Assembly: GCF_001028665.1 (NCBI RefSeq)
Contig: NZ_CP011505.1
Span: forward strand, 620,001-684,000
Direction of reading: 5' to 3'
Length of the DNA: 64,000 nucleotides
Source of the DNA: Burkholderia pyrrocinia
Lineage (GTDB): Bacteria > Pseudomonadota > Gammaproteobacteria > Burkholderiales > Burkholderiaceae
Part shown: positions 1 to 7,854 of the stretch, piece by piece
How the letters are laid out: every line of letters starts with the position of its first letter
Position numbering within the stretch: position 1 is the stretch's first letter
Position numbers and translations under genes: made by a program
Notes under the pieces: model-generated
What the model was told of the DNA's origin: nothing
The model's input: the letters and a program-made list of their open reading frames with translations, nothing else
Database searches by the model: none

Positions 1-1767
1 GTCGGGCTGCGGCGCGATTGCCGCTTCCGGTGCGGGCGTCTTCTGCGGCTCGGCCGGCACCGGCGGCTGTGCGTCCGTGCCTTGCGGCGCGCGCGGCGCG
101 GGCAGCGCGGCGGATGCGGCCGGCGCGTCCGGTTGCGGTGCCGGAGCCGGCCCCTGCGCCGGTGCCTGGGCCGGTGCCTGCGGTGCAGCTGCCGCGCCAC
201 TGTCGGGTTGTGCGCCCGGCTTGCGGACCCCGCGGCGGCCTTCCATGTTGCCCGTTGCGTACACGTCGACTTCGTTCGGCTTCGAGAAGCTGTCGGTCGG
301 CAGCGGCACGTCCGCGGTCTGCATCTGCAGCGGCTTCACGAGGTGCGGCGTGATCAGGAAGATCAGCTCGGTGCGGTCCTGCTGGAACGACGTGCTGCGG
401 AACAGCGCGCCGAGCACCGGCACTTCGCCGACGCCCGGGATCGCCTTCAGCGCGCCGGTCGCGTTGTCCTTGATCAGCCCGCCGATCGCGAACGATTCGC
501 CGTCGCTCATCTGGACCGTCGTCGACGCACGCCGCGTCGTGATCAGCGGCAGGATCGACGTGCCGCCGATGTTGGACGCGCTCAGCGTGACGCCCGTCTG
601 CGACAGCTCCGACACTTCCGGTGCGACCTTCAGGCTGATCCGGCCGTTCGCCAGCACCGTCGGCGTGAACTTCAGCGCGACGCCGAACTCCTCTTCCTGC
701 AGCGTGATCGACGAGATGCCGTTGCCGCTGCTTTGCGGGATCGGGATGAAGATCTTCCCGCCGGCGAGGAACGTCGCTTCCTGGCCGCTGATCGTCACGA
801 GATTCGGCTCCGCGAGGATCTTGACGAGGTTGTCGGTGTTCTGCGCGTCGGCCGCGATGCTGAACGGCCGGTTATTCGCCTTGCTGAAGGCGACCGCGCT
901 CGACACGCCCGCCAGCAGGCTGCTGACCAGCGCACCGCTCCACGAGCCGAAGCCGCCCTGGATGTTGAGCGCGCTGCCCATCTGGTTGATCAGCGTCTTC
1001 GACACCTCGGCGACCTTCACCTCCAGCATCACCTGCTGCGGCGACGTGACGCTCAGCATGTTCAGCACGCCGCCGCCCGGCTTGCCGCCCCCGGCGGGGT
1101 CGCCCGCACTGTCGCCGTACGCGTGCGCGATCTGCACGGCCTGCTGCGCGGCCTGCGAGCTCGACACGCTGCCCGCCAGCACGATCGTGCCGGCGGCGGT
1201 CGACACATGGATGTCGCGCTCGCCCGGCATCAGCTGCTGCAGCGATGCCTGCAGGCCGCCGGCGTCCGCGCCGACCGCAACGTCGATCACGCGGCAGGCG
1301 CCGCTCTTGCCCTGCACGATCATGTTGGTCGTGCCGACCGACAGCCCGAGGATGTACAGCGTCTGCGGCGACACCATCGTCGCCTGCGCGACGGCCGGAT
1401 TGCCGATCGTCCGATTGCGGACCGGCTCCGGCATCGGCACCAGCAGCGACTTGCCGAGCGGCACGCTGACGCTGGTCGACTCGCGCACGGCGCCGATGCA
1501 GTTCGGCCCGCGCAGCGGCCCAGCCGTTGCGGCGGCCGCAGCGACCGGCGCCGGCGCCATGCTGATGGTCATCTGCACGGGCCCCTTGCCGACCGCAGCC
1601 GGCGCGCTGGCGCCGCCCTTCGTCAGCACGCCCGCCTCGATGCCTTCCTGGGCCAGTGCGCCGTAGACGGTCAGCCATCCTGAACAGAGGATCGCGGCCA
1701 TCATCGTGCCCCGTGCGACGCGCGTCCGCAGTGGGCCGCTACCTGTACATTGCGGTTTGATCTTCAT
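1..1767 (-). CDS. cpaC: Tad/Flp pilus outer-membrane secretin CpaC (RcpA), 3' end outside window
   Basis: This gene encodes the outer-membrane secretin channel through which the Flp pilus leaves the cell. The start ATG at 1765-1767 opens a signal-peptide-like N-terminus. It is followed by a pilus-assembly N domain (VRNRTIGNPAVA, then a BON-like stretch around VSTAAGTIVLAGSV). The secretin domain then contains VMLEVKVAEV, ILAEPNLVTISGQEATFLAGG and GLIKDNATGALKAIPGVGEVPVLGALFRS. After the secretin fold comes a long Ala/Pro/Gln-rich tail that is still open at base 1, so 589 codons are visible and the stop lies to the left of the window. It follows cpaB in the same operon after a gap of about 100 bases. 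Family assignment is secure. The length of the low-complexity tail is unknown. Confidence 0.93.
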   Translation of the reverse strand, partial: MKIKPQCTGSGPLRTRVARGTMMAAILCSGWLTVYGALAQEGIEAGVLTKGGASAPAAVGKGPVQMTISMAPAPVAAAAATAGPLRGPNCIGAVRESTSVSVPLGKSLLVPMPEPVRNRTIGNPAVAQATMVSPQTLYILGLSVGTTNMIVQGKSGACRVIDVAVGADAGGLQASLQQLMPGERDIHVSTAAGTIVLAGSVSSSQAAQQAVQIAHAYGDSAGDPAGGGKPGGGVLNMLSVTSPQQVMLEVKVAEVSKTLINQMGSALNIQGGFGSWSGALVSSLLAGVSSAVAFSKANNRPFSIAADAQNTDNLVKILAEPNLVTISGQEATFLAGGKIFIPIPQSSGNGISSITLQEEEFGVALKFTPTVLANGRISLKVAPEVSELSQTGVTLSASNIGGTSILPLITTRRASTTVQMSDGESFAIGGLIKDNATGALKAIPGVGEVPVLGALFRSTSFQQDRTELIFLITPHLVKPLQMQTADVPLPTDSFSKPNEVDVYATGNMEGRRGVRKPGAQPDSGAAAAPQAPAQAPAQGPAPAPQPDAPAASAALPAPRAPQGTDAQPPVPAEPQKTPAPEAAIAPQPD

Positions 1768-1871
1768 TTTCTTTGATCCCCCGAGAGACCGGCGCCGTGC
1801 CGGTTGTCGACTTCCAACGCCGCCGTGCCCTGCTGGCGGCCGATCTGTTTATCTGGCTGTGTTGATCTGCT

Positions 1872-2711
1872 TCAGAAACATTCGACGCTGCCCTTCACGC
1901 CCGACAGCACGCCGACGCAGTCGCGCCGCGCTTGCGGCGCAGCGTGCGACGCGACGTGCACCGTCCGCACGCGTGTGGCAACGGGAAGCGGCGGCAGGTC
2001 GGGTACGGGCGGCTTGCCGAGCAGCGTCAGCTTGGTCGCGCCGTCCGTGTTCATCGTCTTCTGGTCGACCTGGTTGCGCAGCACCAGCGACAGCGTGCCG
2101 ACGCTGCGCGCGAGGTCGAGCCGTTCGGCCTGGTCGGGCGTGACTTCCAGCGTGACCGCGTTGACGACCTTCGGTGCGGTGTCGTCGCGGCTGACCTGCT
2201 GCGCGACGGCGAGCACGAGAATGTGCTCGAGCACGATCTTCGAGATGCTCTGCCCGTCGGTCTTGCCCTGCTGCTCCTGCGTGTTGACGATCACGTCGAC
2301 GTAGGTGCCCGGCAGCGCGAAGCCCGCGACGCCGACCACGTCGTTCACGCGCACCGTGATCGCGCGGCTGCCGTCGGCGATCACCGCGGACAGCCCGCCC
2401 TTCGTGCCGAGCGGTGCGAGCTTCGACTCGATCACCGGCTCGCCGCGTGCCAGGCTGGTCCGGACGACGCGTCCTTCGAGCGCCTTCGTATCGGTGAATG
2501 CGCCGGTCGGCACGCTGCCCGACGGCCAGCTCACCATGTGGATCTGGTTCTGCCCGAGCGGTTCGCCCAGGTTCAGGTCGATGGCCGCCACCGCAACCGG
2601 CGTCACCGAACTCGTGGATGTCTGCACCAGCCAGTGGGACGCGAACACGACCGCGGCAAGACCCGCGACCATCGCGACGACCAGCATCATGAGCGCTCGA
2701 CTGTTTTTCAT
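1872..2711 (-). CDS. cpaB: Flp pilus assembly protein CpaB (RcpC)
   Basis: This 279-residue periplasmic protein is the usual partner of the CpaC secretin in Tad systems. The start chosen is MKNSRALMM, with GAGGAG seven bases upstream. A further in-frame start 13 codons upstream is less likely. One N-terminal membrane anchor (about residues 7-25) is followed by a SAF/AFP-III-like segment (VAAIDLNLGEPLGQNQI, then EPVIESKLAPLG) and the RcpC core (AVIADGSRAITVRVNDVVGVAGFALPGTYVDVIV). Length and domain order are normal for the family. It lies 35 bases downstream of the ATPase gene and ahead of cpaC, so it should be co-transcribed with them. Confidence 0.92.
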   Translation of the reverse strand: MKNSRALMMLVVAMVAGLAAVVFASHWLVQTSTSSVTPVAVAAIDLNLGEPLGQNQIHMVSWPSGSVPTGAFTDTKALEGRVVRTSLARGEPVIESKLAPLGTKGGLSAVIADGSRAITVRVNDVVGVAGFALPGTYVDVIVNTQEQQGKTDGQSISKIVLEHILVLAVAQQVSRDDTAPKVVNAVTLEVTPDQAERLDLARSVGTLSLVLRNQVDQKTMNTDGATKLTLLGKPPVPDLPPLPVATRVRTVHVASHAAPQARRDCVGVLSGVKGSVECF

Positions 2712-2746
2712 GGCAATGCTCCTCGACGAATCGTGAAAGAAACGGC

Positions 2747-4147
2747 TCAACCGGTAATGAACGTACGTCCACCCCGCTCAATGGGCGGCGGATGGCTGCC
2801 GTCCCGTTCGGGCGCTGCGCCGAAATAGCTCGCCCAAGCGTCATACAACGCGTCGTGCGTCACCTCGAGCGGATCGCCGCGGTAACGCGCGCCGGCGGCC
2901 ACGAGGCGCAGCAGGTCCGCCGGAAAGCACGCGAGAAACGCCTTGCCGGTCGGCAGATGCAGCCGGTGCAGCAGGAACTCGAACGCATCGTGCGCCGATA
3001 CGAGACCGAGCGATGCGCAGGCCGCGTCGTACACGGCGCGGTAGTCGTCGACCGACATCGCACCGACGTGAAGCTTCGAGCCGAGGCGGCGCAGGAACGC
3101 TTCGTCGCAGAACTGCTCCGGCGCGAGGTTGCTCGAGAACACCGGCCACACGTCGAACGGCAGCACGAAGCGGTTGCCGGATTCGAGCGTCAGGAAATCG
3201 ACGCCGCGATCGAGCGGGCGCAGCCAGCGGTTGAGCAGGTCGCGCGGCTCGACGCGCTGGCGGCCGAGATCGTCGATGATGTACATGCCCATGTTCGCCT
3301 TCATGTGCGGCGGCGCCTGGTAGAAACCGGCGGCCTCGTCACGGCGCAGGTCGAGCTCGTCGAGCGTCAGTTCGCCGCCCGACATCACGACCGGCCGCTT
3401 GCACAGGCGCCAGCGGCGATCGACCGACTGGCCGCCGGATTGCGGCCCCGCGTCGACATGCACGAGCGGGTCGTAGATCTGGATCACTTCACCTGCCGCG
3501 CAGATCGCATGCGGCACCGGCACGCGGCCGTGCATCAGCGCGCCGAGCCGCTCGGCGAGGAAGGTCTTGCCGCTGCCGGCCGGGCCGTAGATCAGCAGCG
3601 GACGGCCCGCGTTCAGCGCCGCGGCCGCCGCGTCGAGCACCGACGTGTCGATCACGATGCCTTCGAACGCGGCCCACACGTCGCTCTGGACGATGTGCAG
3701 CTTGCGCACCGAATGCGTGCTCAAGCATTCCAGATACGCGTCGAGCGTCACCGGCGCGGGCCCGCTGTAGCCGCTGCGCGCGCGTTCCTCGAGCGCGAGC
3801 ACGCGGCCCGCGTCGGTCAGGCGGAACGTCACGTCGAGATCGGTCGCGCCGCGATGCGTGAGCTCGACGAGATGCTCGCGCACCAGGAACGCGAAGACGT
3901 CGTCGAGCACCGCGAGCGGCAGGCAGTGCCGCTCGACCAGGTCGCCGTACGACGGGCGGCCGAGCACCAGCGTCGACTTCAGCACGAGCCCGGCGACGAA
4001 CGCCATGCTCAGCCCGGTTTCGCTGAGCGAGCGCGGCGCCGCCGGCAACTGCGTGCCCTTCTTCGTATTGGCTTCCCGCGACGGCAACGGATCCGGCAGT
4101 TTGGACACCTGCGCGTCGCGTCTCGGTTCGGTGTGGTTCGTGTTCAT
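2747..4147 (-). CDS. AAA-type ATPase of the Tad/Flp pilus operon, function unknown
   Basis: This 466-residue cytoplasmic protein starts at MNTNHTE, preceded by AGGAGG. The N-terminal third has no recognised fold but includes a winged-helix-like stretch (about residues 40-125). An ATPase core follows, with Walker A GPAGSGKT at residues 188-195, a Walker-B-like MYIIDDLGRQR about 90 residues later, and an arginine-rich region that could hold the sensor. It is not the pilus motor: CpaF is a secretion ATPase with a different layout and is not seen here. The gene sits between cpaA and cpaB with gaps of about 32 and 35 bases, which ties it to pilus production. From memory such ATPases occur in burkholderial Tad loci, but I know of no defined role. 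A regulatory or assembly-chaperone role is an inference. Confidence 0.8.
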   Translation of the reverse strand: MNTNHTEPRRDAQVSKLPDPLPSREANTKKGTQLPAAPRSLSETGLSMAFVAGLVLKSTLVLGRPSYGDLVERHCLPLAVLDDVFAFLVREHLVELTHRGATDLDVTFRLTDAGRVLALEERARSGYSGPAPVTLDAYLECLSTHSVRKLHIVQSDVWAAFEGIVIDTSVLDAAAAALNAGRPLLIYGPAGSGKTFLAERLGALMHGRVPVPHAICAAGEVIQIYDPLVHVDAGPQSGGQSVDRRWRLCKRPVVMSGGELTLDELDLRRDEAAGFYQAPPHMKANMGMYIIDDLGRQRVEPRDLLNRWLRPLDRGVDFLTLESGNRFVLPFDVWPVFSSNLAPEQFCDEAFLRRLGSKLHVGAMSVDDYRAVYDAACASLGLVSAHDAFEFLLHRLHLPTGKAFLACFPADLLRLVAAGARYRGDPLEVTHDALYDAWASYFGAAPERDGSHPPPIERGGRTFITG

Positions 4148-4179
4148 GTTCGGTTCGTCCTCCTTGCGGGCTCGTCGCG

Positions 4180-4719
4180 CTATGCGCACGTCGCGAACAG
4201 CATGCCCAGCGTGCCGGCTGCGATTGCCACGCCGTACGGCAGCGTGCCGACCGACGCGATGTCCGCGGGGCCGTCGGCTGCCCCTGCGCGCGCCCCTTGC
4301 GAACGGCGTGCGAGCAGCGCGCGGACGTTCGCCCACATCTGGCGCATCCGCCCGCGCAACAGCGCGAACGCGATGGCGCCGATCCCGCCGGCCACGAAGG
4401 TGGCCAGCACGATGTAAAACGTCATTTCCGCGCCGACCCATGCGCCGATCGCGAGCATCAGCTTCACGTCGCCGGCCGCCATCCCGCGCAACAGGTAGAA
4501 CGGCAGCAGCAGGCCGAAGCCGGTCGCTGCGCCCGCGAGCCATCCGAGCGCACCTGCCAGGACGCCGTGCAGCATGCACTGGGCGACCAGCGCGCCGGCC
4601 AGGCCGACCGCGACGAGGCGGTTCGGAATGCGGCGGGCCGCGATGTCCGTGCTGGCCGCGGCGACCGCGAGCAGCGTCACGCACAACGGAACCGGGTAAG
4701 GCGGCGCAACAGGTAACAT
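4180..4719 (-). CDS. cpaA: Prepilin peptidase CpaA/TadV
   Basis: This 179-residue inner-membrane aspartic protease would cleave the leader of Flp prepilins. It has about five hydrophobic segments. The two catalytic aspartates appear in STDIAARRIPN near residue 25 and in GMAAGDVKL near residue 85, matching the GxGD-type peptidase pattern with the first position changed (AAGD). It lacks the N-terminal methyltransferase domain of PilD, as is usual for CpaA. The ATG at 4717-4719 has GAGG at a good distance. It lies directly downstream of the three pilin genes. Confidence 0.92.
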   Translation of the reverse strand: MLPVAPPYPVPLCVTLLAVAAASTDIAARRIPNRLVAVGLAGALVAQCMLHGVLAGALGWLAGAATGFGLLLPFYLLRGMAAGDVKLMLAIGAWVGAEMTFYIVLATFVAGGIGAIAFALLRGRMRQMWANVRALLARRSQGARAGAADGPADIASVGTLPYGVAIAAGTLGMLFATCA

Positions 4720-4747
4720 GGCGAACCTCGCGGATCGAATCGATGGA

Positions 4748-4957
4748 TCAGGAAACCATGGCCAGCGCGGTGGTCACGGCAGCCGACACGGCCGCCGCGA
4801 TCGCCTCGTACGCATCGGCCAGCGAGCCTTTCAGCGTGACGACGCTGCCCAGCACCGCAACGGCGAACATCGCCGCGAGCAACGCGTACTCGATCGCCGT
4901 CACGCCCTGCTCGTCGCCGATCCAGCGGCGACATACGACACGCACCTTGGCTAGCAT
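4748..4957 (-). CDS. Flp-family pilin (divergent third copy)
   Basis: This 69-residue pilin-like protein starts at MLAKVRVV. It has a short basic leader, the cleavage region GVTAIEYALLAA (cleavage expected after Gly, mature protein starting VTAIEY) and one hydrophobic segment. It differs from the two upstream copies in its C-terminal half (ALLAAMFAVAVLGSVVTLKG, then an Ala-rich end), so it may be a minor pilin or pseudopilin rather than the main subunit. It lies 29 bases ahead of cpaA. Confidence 0.88.
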   Translation of the reverse strand: MLAKVRVVCRRWIGDEQGVTAIEYALLAAMFAVAVLGSVVTLKGSLADAYEAIAAAVSAAVTTALAMVS

Positions 4958-5039
4958 GATGGTCTCCGGTTCCGGGTTGATCAGATGACCGGGGACGGCT
5001 CGAGCACTGCACCGGCCGAGCCGTCCACGGCATGGCCCT

Positions 5040-5231
5040 TCAAAGACCGGCAACCGCCGAATCCAGATCGGCCGCGATCGTGCTGAACACGGTCTTGAGG
5101 TCCTTGCCGACCGTCGTCAGCGCGGCGATGATGCCGATCGCGATCAGTGCGGCGATCAGGCCGTATTCGATGGCCGTCACGCCATCTTCATCACGGACGA
5201 AACGGCTGACTTGTTGAATGAACTTGGACAT
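5040..5231 (-). CDS. flp: Flp pilin subunit
   Basis: This is a 63-residue type IVb pilin. A basic leader (MSKFIQQVSRFVRDEDG) ends at the glycine before VTAIEYGLIAALIAIGIIAAL, the conserved Flp cleavage and membrane segment with Glu and Tyr at +5 and +6. It is near-identical in its core to the copy at 5373-5564, including DLKTVFSTIAA. Either could be the major structural pilin; I cannot rank them by sequence. Confidence 0.93.
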   Translation of the reverse strand: MSKFIQQVSRFVRDEDGVTAIEYGLIAALIAIGIIAALTTVGKDLKTVFSTIAADLDSAVAGL

Positions 5232-5372
5232 GATGATCTCCTTGCGTAGTTACTTTCAAAGTCCTCGCGTGCCGGCTGGATCGATCGATCTGGCTTCGAT
5301 ACGTCGAGGAAAGGTGTTGATGCCGTGTGGTGCCGACCAACGATTCGGAGGAGCCGTTCGTCGTACCGTCCA

Positions 5373-5564
5373 TCAGATTGCTGCTACCGCCGAGTCCAAA
5401 GATGCGGCGATCGTGCTGAACACCGTCTTCAGATCCGTACCGATCGTCGACAACGCGGCGATGATGCCGATTGCGATCAGCGCAGCGATCAGGCCGTATT
5501 CGATGGCCGTCACACCGCTCTGGTCCCGCGCGAACCAGGCGATCTTTTCGATGATTCTTTTCAT
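5373..5564 (-). CDS. flp: Flp pilin subunit, first gene of the Tad operon
   Basis: This 63-residue type IVb prepilin starts at MKRIIEK. An ATG two codons upstream is also open, but the GGAGA Shine-Dalgarno abuts it; the chosen start has a spacing of about eight bases and gives the same length as the neighbouring copy. The cleavage and core motif is GVTAIEYGLIAALIAIGIIAAL. As the most upstream gene it should lie next to the operon promoter in the non-coding stretch up to 6615. Confidence 0.93.
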   Translation of the reverse strand: MKRIIEKIAWFARDQSGVTAIEYGLIAALIAIGIIAALSTIGTDLKTVFSTIAASLDSAVAAI

Positions 5565-6615
5565 GCGCATTCTCCTTTCGGACTGCTATTGAATTCCCTT
5601 CGTCGATCATGACGTCGGGGACGGGCACCACCGGCACTACAAGAAAATCGAAACGCGACGCTCAGCTGCGAGGGCAGGGATGCACACACCTGTCCGTGCG
5701 AACGGATTTCAGAAAGAGGGAACGCAAGAGATGCGCGTACGGTTCGACCAGCCGGACAAACCGGGCAGGTAGATCGACCTGAACGGCGTGACTGCCGTTC
5801 GGCGCATGGAATCCAGTTGAACGGGAGACAAACTCCCGGCGATGCGGTAATTCGCTTTTAACGCGACCAGCCGGCCGCGATGTGCTGTGGTCTTTCATTT
5901 TTTTCCCCATGTGCTGCCATGCCGCTCTTCTTGTTGCCCTGACGCTACCGGGTCTCATCGGTCGATCGACGAAGGTTCTCGCGGTTCATCGACCTGGAGC
6001 TGCGTGTTCCCCGACGCGCTCCGGCCTTCCTTTCCGCAGGTGATTCCGAAGCCGGTTCAGTCTGTCTGTTCCTGGAACCGCCCGGTCGTCACGTCGTCGA
6101 CTGCCGTGCCATCGCTAACGCAAAGAGCAGGCCATCTCAAGCGAAATCGAGGCGTATCAAGGGTTCCGGCGATCCCCGGGGGCGCGTGTCAGGGGCGTGA
6201 CGGCCGAAATGTTTCAAATTTGATATATGTTTTTCCCGCGAGCGAGGTACGCCGGAACGCTCGCCGACGCGCTGCACCAAGGACCCCAAAAAATTTTCTC
6301 GGGACTTTCCCGAACGCGGGCAGCCGGTTGCGTTTCACGGGATCGGCGGGACACCACACCGTTCAAAAGTGCGGAATGTTTCAAGCCAGAAACATAAAAC
6401 CCGGCCGAGTGGTTTTCTCATACCTGAAAACGCGGCTTTCTCGCCTGTCACCGATTGATCGGAATCCAGACTTTCGGAGCGCGGTTTGCATCACGCGATT
6501 TTTTCTTCAACAATGAGTTCACCGGACAACGCCATTCAGAGCGAATCGATCCGGATGCAAGACAACATGAAACGGCTGCGACTGACCAAGCAGCCTTCAC
6601 CACAGACGGGGAATC
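5565..6615. other. Long non-coding stretch between the Flp operon and the glycosylation cassette
   Basis: About 1.05 kb separates the first flp gene (minus) from the first GT87 gene (plus), so promoters for both directions should lie here. Short open frames in it show no protein-like composition. Locally AT-rich patches occur near 6209-6235 and 6360-6425 and are plausible promoter zones. I found no tRNA, no clear sigma-54 site and no insertion sequence. Confidence 0.6.
6376..6395. promoter_or_regulatory. Perfect dyad ATGTTTC-N6-GAAACAT, possible operator
   Basis: Two 7-base arms (ATGTTTC and GAAACAT) flank a 6-base spacer in the divergent intergenic region. The half-site sequence ATGTTTCAA recurs at 6209-6217. 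This has the shape of a dimeric regulator site. The regulator and the direction it controls are unknown. Confidence 0.4.
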
Positions 6616-7854
6616 ATGTACACAGCCAATCGTGGGACGCGCGATCGCGCCAAATGCTGTGCTCAATGGCTGACAGCCGACCGGATCGTTCCGTACAGCT
6701 GCATCATGCTGATGCTCTTCGCCGCGCTGCTGGCCGTGTGGGGCATCGTGACGGACGGCTTCACGTCGAGTGCCATCGCCCGTCCGGGCGTCGACTTCTC
6801 GGTCTTCTGGACCGCATCGCATCTGGTGTTGCAAGGCCATGCCGCAGCGGCCTACGACCCTTCGTCATTCCTGCAGGCCGAGTTCGCGCACTTCGGTGCG
6901 TTTCTGCAGCACCGGCCGCTTCCCTGGCTCTATCCGCCGACGATGTTGCTGTTCATCGCGCCGGTTGCCCTCGTGCCTTTCCTGCCCGCATATTTCCTCT
7001 TTTTCGCGGGCAGTCTTTTATGCTACGCGTTCGCCGTCTCGCGCTTGTCGGGATTGCGCGCGCATCTTCCCCACCCGCACGCCGCGGCGCTCGTCGTGGT
7101 CGCGTATTCGGCAGTGTGCATGTCCACGCTGTTCGGCCAGAACAGCGTCCTGACCGCCGGCCTCGCCGCGCTCGCGCTGCATCTGCTCGGCAAACGTCCG
7201 GTGGTTGCCGGCGTGCTCATCGGGCTGCTCGCGATCAAGCCGCAACTCGCCATCGTGTTCCCGTTCGTGCTGATCGCGGCGCGGGCATGGCGCACGTTCG
7301 CGGCCGCGGCGATCAGCGCGACGCTGTTCGCCGCGGCCGGGATTGCACTGGCCGGCCCCGGCGCGCTGCACGGCCTGAGCGCCACGATGTCGACCGTACG
7401 CGACCAGCATTTCATGCTCCCGTCGTACTGGCTCGCGTCGCCGACGCCGTTCGCCGCGTTGCGGCTCGCGGGTGCGCCGGTGGCGGCCGCGCTGGCCGCG
7501 CAAGCGGCGGTCGCGCTGCTCGCGATCGCCGCGGCCGTCGACGTATGGCGCCGCACGCGCGACATGCGCCTGCGCGGCGCGGTGCTGGCGGTCGCGACGC
7601 TGCTGACGACGCCGTATCTGTGGAACTACGAACTGACGTGGCTCGGCATCGCGATCTTCTGCCTGATCGCGCACGGCCTCGACGAAGGCTGGCTGCCCGG
7701 CGACCAGGGCATCCTCCTGCTCGCGTGGCTGCTGCCGATCTTCGAGATGTTCAACCGGTTGATGAAGCTGCCGCAGATCGGGCCGGTCGTACTGCTCGCG
7801 GTACTGTTCGTCGTCGTGCGTCGCACGGCACTCGCGTCACGGAGCACGCGATGA
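6616..7854 (+). CDS. GT87 (DUF2029) integral-membrane glycosyltransferase
   Basis: This 412-residue polytopic inner-membrane protein has about ten hydrophobic segments. It resembles GT-C fold glycosyltransferases of family GT87, known from polyprenyl-phosphate-mannose-dependent mannosyltransferases. Typical points are an acidic residue in the first periplasmic loop (PGVDFSVFWTASHL), the PLPWLYPPT motif, LFGQNS and AIKPQLAIVFPF. The start ATG follows GGGGAATC. It overlaps the next gene by four bases, so the two are translationally coupled. The acceptor is unknown. Closeness to the pilus operon suggests surface glycosylation, but that is inference. Confidence 0.82.
   Translation: MYTANRGTRDRAKCCAQWLTADRIVPYSCIMLMLFAALLAVWGIVTDGFTSSAIARPGVDFSVFWTASHLVLQGHAAAAYDPSSFLQAEFAHFGAFLQHRPLPWLYPPTMLLFIAPVALVPFLPAYFLFFAGSLLCYAFAVSRLSGLRAHLPHPHAAALVVVAYSAVCMSTLFGQNSVLTAGLAALALHLLGKRPVVAGVLIGLLAIKPQLAIVFPFVLIAARAWRTFAAAAISATLFAAAGIALAGPGALHGLSATMSTVRDQHFMLPSYWLASPTPFAALRLAGAPVAAALAAQAAVALLAIAAAVDVWRRTRDMRLRGAVLAVATLLTTPYLWNYELTWLGIAIFCLIAHGLDEGWLPGDQGILLLAWLLPIFEMFNRLMKLPQIGPVVLLAVLFVVVRRTALASRSTR

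Noticed and set aside
5662..5958. A 98-codon minus-strand frame upstream of flp
   Set aside because: It has an Arg/Ser-rich, shadow-like composition, no ribosome site and no family. It is more likely leader or promoter DNA.
6486..7850. A long upstream extension of the second GT87 frame
   Set aside because: The extension reads through the first GT87 gene out of frame and has low-complexity Arg/Ala composition. The ATGA overlap gives a clean start at 7851.
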